Source: Mytilus edulis
Taxonomy: Eukaryota; Mollusca; Bivalvia; Mytilida; Mytilidae
Direction of reading: 5' to 3'
Length of the DNA: 64,000 bases
Assembly: GCF_963676685.1 (NCBI RefSeq)
Contig: NC_092350.1
Span: forward strand, 67,706,502 to 67,770,501
Of this stretch, positions 48,207-57,932 are shown piece by piece. Positions within the stretch are counted from its first letter, which is position 1, and each line of letters begins with the position of its first letter. Below the pieces are notes generated by a model. It worked only from the letters and a program-made list of their open reading frames with translations, searched no databases and was not told the DNA's origin. The position numbers and the translations under genes are program-made.

Positions 48207-48381
48207 TTATTTGTTCTTTAAAATTAAAACTGCTGTCCAGGCAACGGGTGAAGGTGTTGATGCTTCTCTAATTCTTGAATGAAGTTCTTGAAGCGTTGGT
48301 GCATTTTCTTGGCATAACTTAGTGCTGACTCTGTTGAACAATTGATCCACATCATCATGTGTGTTTCCTACCATCAAAACA
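48207..48381 (-). pseudogene. DUF7869-like fragment, copy 2
   Basis: Duplicate of 486-660 with a few replacements; the ATG is at 48372-48374. It reads DDVDQLFNRVSTKLCQ-type sequence, again without the usual GHTH histidines. Confidence 0.5.
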
Positions 48382-48482
48382 GAAATTTAATCTACAACAA
48401 AAGTTTTATCAGTTTAAAAATTGCAGTTGTACTTTCTCAGATAAAAAAGATACTCGCAAAATAAACTACCATTACAAACACA

Positions 48483-48820
48483 AACTACTGCCGTTGAAAA
48501 ACCCACCAGGACGTTTCACGTAACATTCTGTGATCCGGGGTTTCATTATCTCATTGTCAATACACCCTTTCTCGTTCACATTGATGGCGATGCCGTTTTT
48601 GGAAGTTCTCTTTTGGTATGGTCTAATTCCTTTTAAAGATGGGTATTGGTGGTAAGAGGAATCCAGAGGCGGTACACGATAGTACACATTTGAAGCTAGA
48701 TTTTTCTTGGCCGGTGGTGTTAGTGCTTATGGTTTGTTTACCATTTTCTCTGCTGCATTTATTAGCATGTCAAATGTTAGTACGACTTCGTCCATGTTAA
48801 TGACTGAGTATGGACAAATG
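48483..48820 (-). pseudogene. Pogo/Tigger-like DDE fragment, copy 2
   Basis: Duplicate of 741-1080, again with the NMDEVVLTFD block, an internal stop and the KRPGGFF block. A 20-base insertion at its end distinguishes it from copy 1. Confidence 0.6.
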
Positions 48821-48939
48821 TTTTTATTCTGTAATTTTGTCTATACAGTACTGTCTAAAGTTGACAAGTTGATCCTTTTAGTTGGCAGAAGCAACCGCCT
48901 TAAGACAAGTATGGGAAGTACTAACGCCAATAAGTGATG

Positions 48940-49285
48940 CACTCTGTTAGAATGTGTGTGTAACATTTTAACGTTGTGTTTCCGTTGTGTCGTTTGTTTT
49001 CTCATATATTTGAGTGTGAATTCACATTACTATAAGACGTGTCAAGGTACTTTTCTATCCCAAATGCATGTATTTGGTTTTGATGTTATATTTGTTATTC
49101 TCATCGGATTTTGTTAAATGCTTAGTCCGTTTCTGTGTATGTTACAATTTAATGTTGTGTCGTTGTTCTACTCTTATATTTAATGCGTTTCCTTCAGTTT
49201 TAGTTTGTTGCCCCAATTTTGTTTTTTTGTCCATAGATTTACGAGTTTTGAACAGCGGTATACTACTGTTGCCTTTTTTTTAGAA
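48940..49285 (+). repeat. Mussel interspersed repeat ending GCGGTATACTAC, duplicate
   Basis: Near-identical to 1200-1545 because it lies inside the segmental duplication; it separates the two pogo-like pieces in the same way. Confidence 0.7.
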
Positions 49286-49777
49286 GATCTAGCTCTTAAC
49301 CTGGTCTTCTAAGGCAAACCACCTTGTCTTTTGACCCCTGGTACGCTAAGATTTCTGTTTCAGACTTAGTTGATTATACCCCCGCTTTAAAAAAAAAAGG
49401 GGTGGGGATGGTATACTGTTTTACCTCCGTTAGTCCATCCGTCACATTTTTCTCAGGAACTATACTTCACGGATTTTTGAAATTTGGTTTCAGAGTTTAT
49501 ATATGTCAGCTCTAATGTGTGATGCATTTTCAGATTTATCACTCAACAACTTCCTGTTTATCGAACACTTGTATCATTTTACACCTGATAGCCAAGTTAA
49601 AAATTTTCGTCACATTTTTCTCAGGAACTATACTATAAGGATTTCTAAAATTTGGTTTCAGGCTTGATATAAGTCCGCTACATCGTGTGATGCGTTTACA
49701 GATTCATCACTCGGCAACTTCCTGTTTACCCAACACTTGCATATTTTTACACTATTAATATTATCCACTTGCGGCGG

Positions 49778-49952
49778 AGGTATCATCAGTGAGCAGAAGC
49801 TCGCAGTTTCTCTTGTTTTTCTATGAGCGTTTCGTGGACTCATTGATTGTACAGTTGCGAGCTGCAGCTCGGTTGCCGTTTTCTGTAGCATATTTCATGT
49901 ATTTAACGGCCTCTTGCTTGAAGGCGACAGTGTAACTCTTTCTTGGTGGCAT
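49778..49952 (-). pseudogene. Pogo-like helix-turn-helix fossil, copy 2
   Basis: Duplicate of 2036-2210; ATG at 49950-49952, opening MPPRKSYTVAFKQEA and stopping after about 44 codons. Confidence 0.6.
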
Positions 49953-50743
49953 TATAGAAACTATATTTTAATTATGAAAAACTGGACTCTTTATTACAAA
50001 TCTAGGCTCGCGTTGAAAACTTACGCATTATATAAAATAATGTTCATTTGAACAATTGAGATCATCCAATTATTTTCTCTTAAAAGAATTAGATATTGCG
50101 AATCATTTAAAAATACCCTTCAATCAATAAAAATCTGTTTTACTATGTTGCAAATGAATATAATTTAACAATTTTTATTTGTAATAAAAACATTTTTTTT
50201 TATATACAACGTGACGAATAAAAAAGATAAGACATAAATAACAAAATCATGTTTAATATAACATGTCTTAAAAATATATATCACACTATGTTTTACCATT
50301 ATAACTAATAGTTTTCACTGGTATCAGGATTTTAGTTTAATATGCCAGACGCGCGTTTTCGTGTACATTCGAATCATCAGTGACGCTCAGAACAAAAACA
50401 AATAAAAAGCCAAACAAGTTCAAAGTTGAAGAGCATTGAGGACTCGAAAATTTCCAAGTCCTTGATCTCCTTTACAAAAGTCTGAATGATGGTTTTGTTC
50501 TAGTTTCTAATGTTTTTCCATTTCTCAGGTTCATCAATATTTTCTGGTTATTTGTTATTTATATCAATAATCTGTGCGTAAGATTGTTTTTCTGCATCAA
50601 CATAGTCTGATTTGTCGGACGGAATATCAAACACTGGACATATTTTTTTTTTTACAAATGAGTTTACTTAAAATTGTAACATCATATTTTATCAAACTAA
50701 TATAGGTCTATAAAACTTTACATCAAAATGTTTTGATGGATCT

Positions 50744-52300
50744 TTACATATAAGAGTTACTAAGTATATAAATGATTTTTTGAGAATCTGACAAAGTATT
50801 CTCGTCAAAAATATTTTCATACAATTTTAATAACATAGGTGCAAATATATCAATGAATTTCAAGTAATACTCTTTACATAACCCATCGGGTCCTGGAGAT
50901 TTATTATTCTCCATACCCTTTAAAGATTCTATTATTTCATCAATATTTATACATTGTTCACAAATATCTTTATCATCGGCCTCTAATTGAGGAAAATCAG
51001 TTAAGAAAAAATCCATAATGTTTTCATCTATCTCTTCTTCCATATTAAATAAATTAGAATAAAACTTTTCAAATTGTAAAACAATATCATCTATTTTATT
51101 ATAAATATTATCTACATATCTAATTTCTGTTCTATTTTTCTTTTTACCCTTTTTTGCTTCTTTTTGGAAAAAAATATTTACCCGGAACTTCCGAAGTATC
51201 TAAAAATGTTGCCTTACTTCGATATTTGGCTACCTTTAAAATTGTCTAAATGCAAATGTTTAATTTGAACTTTCAACTCTGTAATCTGTTCAAAATATTG
51301 CCCAGGTGACAATTTTTCTGCACCACATAGTCTATAATACTGTCTTTCAAACTCTTTAATAGCATTATATTTAACTTTATTTTTCTTTTTACCATAACTA
51401 ATACAAACCTCTTTAATTTTCTCTTTAAAATAATCCCACATTTCAATACATATATCTAATTCATTAGTGAATTCAATAAACCATTCTCTAAAACTATCAC
51501 AAAAAACTTTATCATTTAATATAGAAGCATTTAATTTTCAATAACCGTCACCTTTTTTCACCTCTGTACTATTGATAAAACTAGACACAATACAATCATG
51601 GTAAGAAAAAGAAAAAGGTAAATTAAAACACTGTTTAATATAAGGCTTTAAAGCCCGTGAAAAGTAAAATCTATCTAATCGACATGATATATTTTTACAA
51701 TACCAGGTAACATTAAATTTCGTAGGATTTAAATGTCTATATACATCTACAAGTTCAAAATCTGTGACGATCTGACTAATTTTGTCTGACCCGATAGAAC
51801 CACGTTCTAAATTACCACCTTTCTTATCAATTTTAGGATTCATTACACAATTAAAATCACCTCCCATAATCTTACAATTCTGTGTTAATATAAAAGGATA
51901 TATATCATCCAAAAAAACTTTTCTCTCACCTTCATTATTAGGTGCATAAATATTTAACAATCTATATAGTACATCATCAATTTTAATATCAATATATTGA
52001 AAACGACCATCTAAATCTCTATGGTATTTTACAATAGAAAAATTTAAAGAGAAAGATATAAAAATAGCTGTTCCTCTACTTCGATTAGAGCCAAAATTCC
52101 AAAAACATCTATAAAAATCAAAATAATTATCTAACTTTTTTGAAATTTTTGAATTAGAAACATGTGTTTCTTGTAAAAAAAAATATCTATATGATGTTGT
52201 AAACAAAAAAATCTTTTAAAGTATACTGACACTGATAATCTAATAAACCATTTACATTTAAGGTAGCTACATTAAGAATATTTTTATCAGTGGTATTCAT
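50744..52300 (-). pseudogene. Non-LTR retrotransposon ORF2 remnant, copy 2 (endonuclease plus start of RT)
   Basis: Probable ORF2 start at 52298-52300 gives MNTTDKNILNVATLNVNGL, the usual beginning of an APE endonuclease. The frame breaks near 52200 at an A-rich run, then 51538-52206 encodes FLQETH (catalytic Glu), RGTAIF, NIYAPN, GGDFNC and CRLDRFYFS. The normal S-D-H end reads SYHD. A TGA follows GDGY at 51538. The linker continues at 51214-51441, and RT entry ENNKSPGPDGL is at 50744-51043, after which the RT is cut off. It keeps GGDFN, which copy 1 has lost, so copy 2 is the better-preserved one. It cannot make a polymerase. Confidence 0.88.
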
Positions 52301-52791
52301 TGTAAAGGTTAAAGTTTGAAAAAAATAATATTATTACATAGATAATATATACTAATCAGTCTATAAAGTAAATAAAGGTATAAACACACGACACAGGTGT
52401 GATTAAAAATAGTAACAAAAATAAAACAGGTGATAATTAAATGCCTTGAAAATTTAAACGTAATTATAAGGCAGGTGAACAGAATTTTATCAACAGGTGA
52501 ACGAAAAAAAGAACAATGAAAAGAAACTTTAGAAAAGTGCACTGAGGCTCTAAATGAAAACTTTAAATCCAAAAATAAAAAAGGGGGATTTAAATAAACA
52601 AACTTAATCTCAATGAAAAAAAGAATGAAAATTAAATACATAACAAGAAAAAGTGTAATACTACAATAATTAAACAAAATAAACCCATACAAAAGGGTTA
52701 TTATACTCAATTCAGTCTCATAGTCCATGGGCATTTCCGTAATCAAAACAAGGGGGGTTACAATATTCTCATAGTCCATTAAGCGTTCAAA
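52301..52791 (-). other. Gap between ORF1 and ORF2
   Basis: About 490 bp separate the ORF1 stop from the ORF2 ATG. A 156-codon minus-strand frame here encodes a Phe/Leu/Ile-rich sequence with no family match, most likely a by-product of base composition. This gap is absent from copy 1. Confidence 0.55.
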
Positions 52792-53785
52792 TTAAGAGTC
52801 CTGGGTGTCACTTGTCGGTTTCAAAAGCATACCTGGGATAACTTCCTGCTTGAATCCACCATTCCATGCTGCTTTCTTTTTCCCACCACTATCCTCCGCT
52901 GTCTCGTCCTGTTCCTCATCACCACTATCACTCCTCATCCTCTTCTTACTGTCTCCGGTCAAGTCCATCACATCGTCTTCCACTACCACTTGCTCCTCTC
53001 CTACCTCAGGTGATGTCGCCTGGGATTGGTTATCTGTACCATCATCCGCTCCACCGCACTGAGGTTGCGGGAGCCCATTACCATCCTCCTGGGTAGTCAC
53101 TGTAGGTGTTGCCGTCTGCACTACTTCTACATCAGGGACCTCAGAGGCTACTGGGTTTAGTCCTGTAACAGCCCCTGCGTAATTGCGCTGTTGCACTGTG
53201 GGCTGTTTTCCTCCGTCTGGACAGGTTGCTCTCTGGTGGCCGAAGGAACCACACTTGAAACACTGTGATCTCCTGCCCAAGACGGTAATCAGGACAGGTC
53301 TGCCCATAATGGCTGCCCTATATGGAATCCCATGGTACTGATCTTCTGTGACAATCATTTCACCTCTGATGGCCCCAGTCTGTAGACGCAGTGCTCCGTA
53401 GGTCTGGTCTTCATGATCCACAATAACGTTGTTCCCAAGAGACTCAAAGTAATCCTGGACAAGAGACATCTTCATGTGCATTGGGAACCAATGCACACGA
53501 AACTTCACTTTTCTCTTGTCCAGCCTGTCCATCCGGATCTTCATCCCATCACTCCCATCTAAAGCATCCCCATGGCCTAAACTTCTAGGAATCGTCTCGT
53601 CACAGAATTTCAAATACCATTCTCGACCCTCTCCACTTATAAATTGCCTGCAGTTGTGTGACATCTAAAACATCAGCGACTTCCTTCAAGACCCTCTCTC
53701 TGGTGTTTACTTTCTTCGTACCGTGAAAAAACCTGACCTTCACCGTTTGCCTCATAGCGTCTCTGTCGTAATGTTGGCTTGTCAT
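52792..53785 (-). pseudogene. Gag-like ORF1 of U2-inserted Tx1/L1-type element (one frameshift)
   Basis: ORF1 begins at an ATG at 53783-53785 (MTSQHYDRDAMRQTVK...) and shifts frame once near 53600-53660. The second frame runs to 52792. It contains KFRVHWFPMHM (RNA-binding fold), GRPVLITVLGRR and the zinc knuckle CFKCGSFGHQRATC (CX2CX4HX4C). An acidic and lysine-rich tail follows (DLTGDSKKRMRSDSGDEE). Known role of the family: binding element RNA to form the retrotransposition particle, akin to ZCCHC3-like proteins. It lies 64 bp downstream of a 51-nt U2 5' fragment. The frameshift may be real or an assembly error; otherwise the frame is well preserved. Confidence 0.85.
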
Positions 53786-53848
53786 CTCTGGACTGTGGGT
53801 AATAGAGCCCCTAGGCGGCTACCCCCACAGTTCGCTTCGATAATTATA

Positions 53849-53899
53849 GATAAGAACAGATACTACACTTTGATCTTAGCCAAAAGGCCGAGAAGCGAT
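53849..53899 (-). pseudogene. U2 snRNA unit A, 5' 51 nt only, joined to a retroelement
   Basis: Minus strand from 53899 reads ATCGCTTCTCGGCCTTTTGG and on through the branch-point-pairing GTAGTA to TTCTTATC (nt 51). It then leaves U2 for a 10-nt filler (TATAATTATC) and the element 5' end GAAGCGAACTGTG. The filler ends with TTATC, as the U2 part does, suggesting microhomology at the 5' junction. The other U2 half is not found downstream of the element within the window, so the 3' junction has been lost. Confidence 0.93.
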
Positions 53900-54897
53900 A
53901 CTCAAATCTTTCCGAGTTTCCAAAGCCTACAAATCCTATTTCTTACTCAAACACGGTGTTTTAATTTTAACCAAAGCTACACAGATTTTGCAAATTTATA
54001 TACAAAAAGCACACGAAACACGAGATCTTGATTTGCTTCAAATACCTGACAGCATGAAACGATTTCTGCATGACAAAAACGGGTGTGAAAATAAAAAGCG
54101 GCTTGTGAAATACGGCAAGTCGCCAGAATACATTTTTAAACGTATATCATACGTATACGTATTTAATCTTAATCGAACGAAATAACATGATCATGTTGAT
54201 TCATCCTAGGTCCGACGAACGCAGTTTTTAAAGCCTAGGAAATTTCATTAATCACAAAATAAATTCAACGCTTTTTCACAATCAGCACGGACTTTTGAGT
54301 GTCTCGTTTAGTTAACACAAACATAAACAGTTCATCTGTTCTATTTTTTTAAGGAATTGACCGGTACAGCTATTTTTAAATAAATTTTAGGAGGAAAAAA
54401 CTTACCGGCCGACTGCAGTTTCCATCGTTTGCCCTCGTTCTGAGGCGACGTCGCTATTAACGATGATTGAAACAGTAGAAGGGGACGTAATTCTTTTCCC
54501 CGCGTTTTTCCGTAACGCTAAAAATTTATAGAGTTTCTTTTTAGGAACGAGAATACATTATTACACTGACATGTGCTGTTATAAATACAAGAAAGCGACA
54601 ACAAAAATATTACATTACAAGAAAAGAAAATAACTTTTTAGAGAACAGACATACAAAAAAAAAAAAAAAAAAAAGATGCAACTTATTTTACATGCACGAG
54701 AAGTAGCATTATTTACAACAATGAGTAAAACTATACAATTTACGCAAACTCCTTAAATAGAATACTAAGGAAGATATATAGAAAAAGTACACATGTAGCA
54801 GTGAAAAGCATTAGAGAATATTTTACTGGGGCTGTTTCGCAGGCTATTGTTGAAGGGAAGGAAAGCTATTTTTCTATTTTAATTTTCTCCCCAAATA
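53900..54897 (-). promoter_or_regulatory. U2 spacer and promoter region, subtype 1 (upstream of unit A)
   Basis: About 1 kb separates consecutive U2 units. The segment 50-65 bp upstream of the U2 start (around 53940-53962, minus-strand CACCGTGTTTGAGTAAGAAA) is in the position of a proximal sequence element and is unchanged in every unit, as expected for an snRNA promoter. No TATA lies near -30, consistent with a polymerase II snRNA. Subtype-1 marks: GATCTTGATTTG, GACAAAAACGGG and TCGCCAGAAT. A 65-codon plus-strand frame at 53988-54185 exists only in this subtype and crosses the promoter, so I do not call it a gene. A poly-A run of about 20 lies at 54655-54674. Confidence 0.6.
54406..54530 (-). 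promoter_or_regulatory. TATA box, ATG and splice donor within the U2 spacer
   Basis: On the minus strand TATAAATT (54523-54530) is followed by a GC-rich stretch and an ATG (54423-54425). The short frame METAVGR runs straight into CCG|GTAAGT (exon end 54406). This arrangement looks like a polymerase II first exon pointing toward U2. It recurs in every spacer: exon ends at 55600, 58444, 59630, 60822 and 63564. The only change noticed in the exon is one base near 58460 (AGTGTCCAT for AGTTTCCAT). No downstream acceptor could be assigned. Confidence 0.4.
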
Positions 54898-55090
54898 GGG
54901 GAGTGAGCCGATCCTGGAGGTACTGCAATACCAGGCCAACTCGTGGCAAGAGCGGTGCAAGCACCTAACATCTCACCTAGTTGCAAAAATCAGTTTAATA
55001 TCGAAGTACCCACATGGGGTACGTATCAGATATTAAGCTGATAAGAACAGATACTACACTTTGATCTTAGCCAAAAGGCCGAGAAGCGAT
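54898..55090 (-). ncRNA. RNU2: U2 snRNA unit B, intact
   Basis: Minus strand, 5' end at 55090. It has the canonical start ATCGCTTCTCGGCCTTTTGG, the branch-site-pairing segment GTGTAGTATCTG, stem-loop II (TAATATCTGATACGTACC region), the Sm site GATTTTTGC, and the terminal stem-loop CCTGGTATTGCAGTACC then TCCAGG. The length of about 193 nt suits animal U2. The 3' end is placed at CTCACTCCC, just before a TATTTGGGGAG segment that would form a small hairpin with CTCCCC. U2 pairs with the intron branch site and with U6 in the major spliceosome. Confidence 0.97.
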
Positions 55091-56091
55091 ACTCAAATCT
55101 TTCCGAGTTTCCAAAGCCTACAAATCCTATTTCTTACTCAAACACGGTGTTTTAATTTTAACCAAAGCTACACAGATTTTGCAAATTTATATACAAAAAG
55201 CACACGAAACACGAGATCTTGATTTGCTTCAAATACCTGACAGCATGAAACGATTTCTGCATGACAAAAACGGGTGTGAAAATAAAAAGCGGCTTGTGAA
55301 ATACGGCAAGTCGCCAGAATACATTTTTAAACGTATATCATACGTATACGTATTTAATCTTAATCGAACGAAATAACATGATCATGTTGATTCATCCTAG
55401 GTCCGACGAACGCAGTTTTTAAAGCCTAGGAAATTTCATTAATCACAAAATAAATTCAACGCTTTTTCACAATCAGCACGGACTTTTCAGTGTCTCGTTT
55501 AGTTAACACAAACATAAACAGTTCATCTGTTCTATTTTTTTAAGGAATTGACCGGTACAGCTATTTTTAAATAAATTTTAGAAGGAGGAAAAAACTTACC
55601 GGCCGACTGCAGTTTCCATCGTTTGCCCTCGTTCTGAGGCGACGTCGCTATTAACGATGATTGAAACAGTAGAAGGGGACGTAATTCTTTTCCCCGCGTT
55701 TTTCCGTAACGCTAAAAATTTATAGAGTTTCTTTTTAGGAACGAGAATACATTATTACACTGACATGTGCTGTTATAAATACAAGAAAGCGACAACAAAA
55801 ATATTACATTACAAGAAAAGAAAATAACTTTTTAGAGAACAGACATACAAAAAAAAAAAAAAAAAAAGATGCAACTTATTTTACATCCACGAGAAGTAGC
55901 ATTATTTACAACAATGAGTAAAACTATACAATTTACGCAAACTCCTTAAATAGAATACTAAGGAAGATATATAGAAAAAGTACACATGTAGCAGTGAAAA
56001 GCATTAGAGAATATTTTACTGGGGCTGTTTCGCAGGCTATTGTTGAAGGGAAGGAAAGCTATTTTTCTATTTTAATTTTCTCCCCAAATAG
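55091..56091 (-). promoter_or_regulatory. U2 spacer and promoter region, subtype 1 (upstream of unit B)
   Basis: Almost identical to 53900-54897 (TTTTCAGTGTCTCG for TTTTGAGTGTCTCG, an added AAGG before GAGGAAAA, and a shorter A run). Contains the TATA/ATG/donor cassette (TATA 55717-55724, exon end 55600). Confidence 0.6.
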
Positions 56092-56248
56092 GGGAGTGAG
56101 CCGATCCTGGAGGTACTGCAATACCAGGCCAACTCGTGGCAAGAGCGGTGCAAGCACCTAACATCTCACCTAGTTGCAAAAATCAGTTTAATATCGAAGT
56201 ACCCACATGGGGTACGTATCAGATATTAAGCTGATAAGAACAGATACT
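56092..56248 (-). pseudogene. U2 snRNA unit C, 3' part (nt 36 to end)
   Basis: From the 3' end at about 56092 up to AGTATCTG (nt 36), U2 is normal. The next bases are the A5 tail of an inserted element. The missing 5' part is at 57901-57932, 1.65 kb away. Nucleotides 33-35 (TGT) of U2 are absent from both halves, so the insertion removed 3 bases instead of duplicating target sequence. Confidence 0.93.
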
Positions 56249-57900
56249 TTTTATATTTCAAACATTTTATTAATAATAGATATCAAATACTATATTGAAT
56301 ACAATCAATAGTTAAAATCATATATCACAGATAATACGATTGTAACTCAATATTAAATACATCCGAAATTTACTGACAATCAAATACTTTTAGTTTTAAA
56401 TGAAATTACCAAAAATAAATGTGCATGAAATCTATTTTTAAACCCCTAAATAATTACTGAAAACCCCCCTTTTAAATTAAACAACAAAGTGTTTTAAATT
56501 CCTTTTACAATTCTATATATAAATTTCCTTTAAATAATTTACCTTTATAATTAAAACCAGTTTTTGTAAACTAGTATTATATTTAACTTTAACTATAAAT
56601 AAATATCATCCGATAAATTTTACCTATAATGTTTACCTTTAACAGAATGAAAACACAAACTACATATCTATTTATAAGTGATTACATTTAACATCTAACA
56701 TCAAGGTCTATATCGTACACACACAACCCACTAAAGTCTATAATGCATTGTCATGTGTGCTACGATAAATACTTTTAACTTTTCATGTCATTTAAACAGA
56801 ACACTTTTCTAAATTAAACGTGTACTATAAACTTTAAATTAAAACAAACACTATCCAAATTTGAACTTCTAAACTGCAGTATTTTGACTAATCATAGTAA
56901 TCACTGTCAAATTTTACTGTCATTTTTGGCCAACGTTTCTTTATCAAATTACTATGCTTACTTTTATCTTTGTTATCTTCGCCTAAAATCTGAACAACTT
57001 CCGATTGAGCAAACACTTCAAATAATTCTCCATTCTCATCCACTCTACCTATTACCGTGAAGATTTTCCCTGTATCTTCATCCAACATCTTTCTAACTCG
57101 AATGTACTCTTTCTCCTTACTGTTCCCCACTTTTCTCTTTTTACCACTTTTCACAGTTTTTTCCGTGTCAATAACAAGAGTTTCGGGTTCAGGAGCAGCA
57201 TCACTCCACAACATAGAACCATTTGACTGTTCACTTGTAACTGTCACATCACTATTTTGTGTTTCAGGTATAGTCACTTCTTGCGAAGGCACCGGTGCCT
57301 TTTTAATGTACGGACAGTTTTTACGGATGTGTCCAACTTGCTTACACTTAAGACACATTGGAGGTCTTCCATATACGGTTAACAGACAGTCTTTACCTCC
57401 GATAACGGCACGATACGGAATACTTGATATATCCTGTTCGTTCATCTCTAAAGCCACTTTAATATTTCCATTTGCAAAAGTTACACCTACATTTTCAGTT
57501 TCTCTATGACAGGTAAGTAGTTTCCCATACTGTTCAAAATAATCTTCAACAGCTAACACTTTAATCCAAATAGGTAACCATAAAACTTTTAACTGAACTG
57601 TTCTTTTGTCTGCACGACTCACATTAATCTTGGTATCTAGTGCTGAAAAATCAGAGTTAACAACTTTCTCTGAAATTTCTTCTGACGTAAACGTTGCATA
57701 CCATGCACCACCAATATCACACTTGAAAACTGCTGTAATATCCTCAGGGGAGACAACTGTTTTCAGAATATGGATAATCCACGATCTCGGGTTGTCCGGA
57801 ACACCATCTGTGAAGATAAACTTCGCACTGCATCTCAACAACTGTACATCAACTGATCCCATTTTGACTAAATAACTGTGAACGTTTAACTTTTAACTCG
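56249..57900 (-). mobile_element. Gag-only U2-specific retroelement, copy 1
   Basis: This 1652-bp insertion has U2 sequence on both sides: U2 nt 1-32 at its 5' side (57901-57932) and U2 nt 36 onward at its 3' side. It ends in a short A tail (ATATAAAAA) against U2, as in target-primed reverse transcription. It carries one complete frame (56888-57862), a zinc-knuckle gag-like protein, and a 640-bp 3' region without endonuclease or reverse transcriptase. It is therefore a non-autonomous relative of Tx1/L1 elements. Keno elements of the Tx1 clade are known to target U2 genes in fish; whether this belongs with Keno is untested. The partner supplying RT may be the lineage seen at 50744-53785 or another. 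Confidence 0.85.
56888..57862 (-). CDS. Gag-like zinc-knuckle protein, 324 aa, in U2-inserted element
   Basis: Start ATG at 57860-57862 lies 40 nt downstream of the retained U2 5' fragment, with nothing but a short leader between. Residues 1-85 form an N-terminal domain with FIFTDGVPDNPRSWII. Residues 88-165 resemble the RNA-binding fold of Tx1/L1 ORF1 proteins (VQLKVLWLPIWIKV, VEDYFEQYG). The zinc knuckle has Cys170, Cys173, His178 and Cys183. A low-complexity segment follows, then KKRK at 241-244, a possible nuclear signal, and a charged C-terminus ending YYD. No RT or endonuclease is attached. The frame is unbroken and related to the paralogue at 62024-62980. Likely role by family: RNA binding and particle formation. 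A host function is speculation. Confidence 0.85.
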   Translation of the reverse strand: MGSVDVQLLRCSAKFIFTDGVPDNPRSWIIHILKTVVSPEDITAVFKCDIGGAWYATFTSEEISEKVVNSDFSALDTKINVSRADKRTVQLKVLWLPIWIKVLAVEDYFEQYGKLLTCHRETENVGVTFANGNIKVALEMNEQDISSIPYRAVIGGKDCLLTVYGRPPMCLKCKQVGHIRKNCPYIKKAPVPSQEVTIPETQNSDVTVTSEQSNGSMLWSDAAPEPETLVIDTEKTVKSGKKRKVGNSKEKEYIRVRKMLDEDTGKIFTVIGRVDENGELFEVFAQSEVVQILGEDNKDKSKHSNLIKKRWPKMTVKFDSDYYD

Positions 57901-57932
57901 CTTTGGTCTTAGCAAAAAGGCCGAGAAGCGAT
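57901..57932 (-). pseudogene. U2 snRNA unit C, 5' part (nt 1-32)
   Basis: Reads ATCGCTTCTCGGCC then TTTTTGCTAAGACCAAAG. Intact U2 has TTTTGGCTAAGATCAAAG, so there are two substitutions. The same two changes occur in unit F (63020-63051). The U2 promoter upstream is intact, so transcription could start here and run into the gag frame. Confidence 0.9.

Larger units (their letters stand above)
47719..52072. repeat. Segmental duplication, copy 2
   Basis: Starts with TGAGCAGTCTTTCATTATAT, identical to window position 1, and follows copy 1 to about 52072 within the endonuclease region. It contains the candidate exons (47848-47912, 47997-48021), the DUF7869-like fossil (about 48207-48381), the pogo-like DDE (48483-48820) and HTH (49778-49952) fossils, the interspersed repeat (48940-49285), the dimer (about 49440-49770) and ORF2 remnants. 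Unlike copy 1, it continues into a longer ORF2 start, an inter-ORF gap, ORF1 and then U2 sequence. Confidence 0.95.

Noticed and set aside
52309-52779. 156-codon minus-strand frame between ORF1 and ORF2
   Set aside because: Composition is almost wholly Phe, Leu, Ile and Ser from T-rich sequence. It lies in the inter-ORF gap and has no counterpart in copy 1.
53988-54185. 65-codon plus-strand frame in the U2 spacer, repeated at 55179-55376
   Set aside because: It overlaps the U2 promoter side of the spacer, is broken by a one-base loss in all subtype-2 spacers and has no domain signature. Its repetition follows from the array.
54401-54440. U1 snRNA start (plus-strand ACTTACCGG in the U2 spacer)
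   Set aside because: Only the short ACTTACC word matches. Downstream sequence lacks U1 stem-loops, so the word is better read as a splice donor on the other strand.
57057-57509. 150-codon plus-strand frame opposite the gag ORF
   Set aside because: Antisense shadow of the gag-like gene, which has the zinc knuckle and a paralogue.
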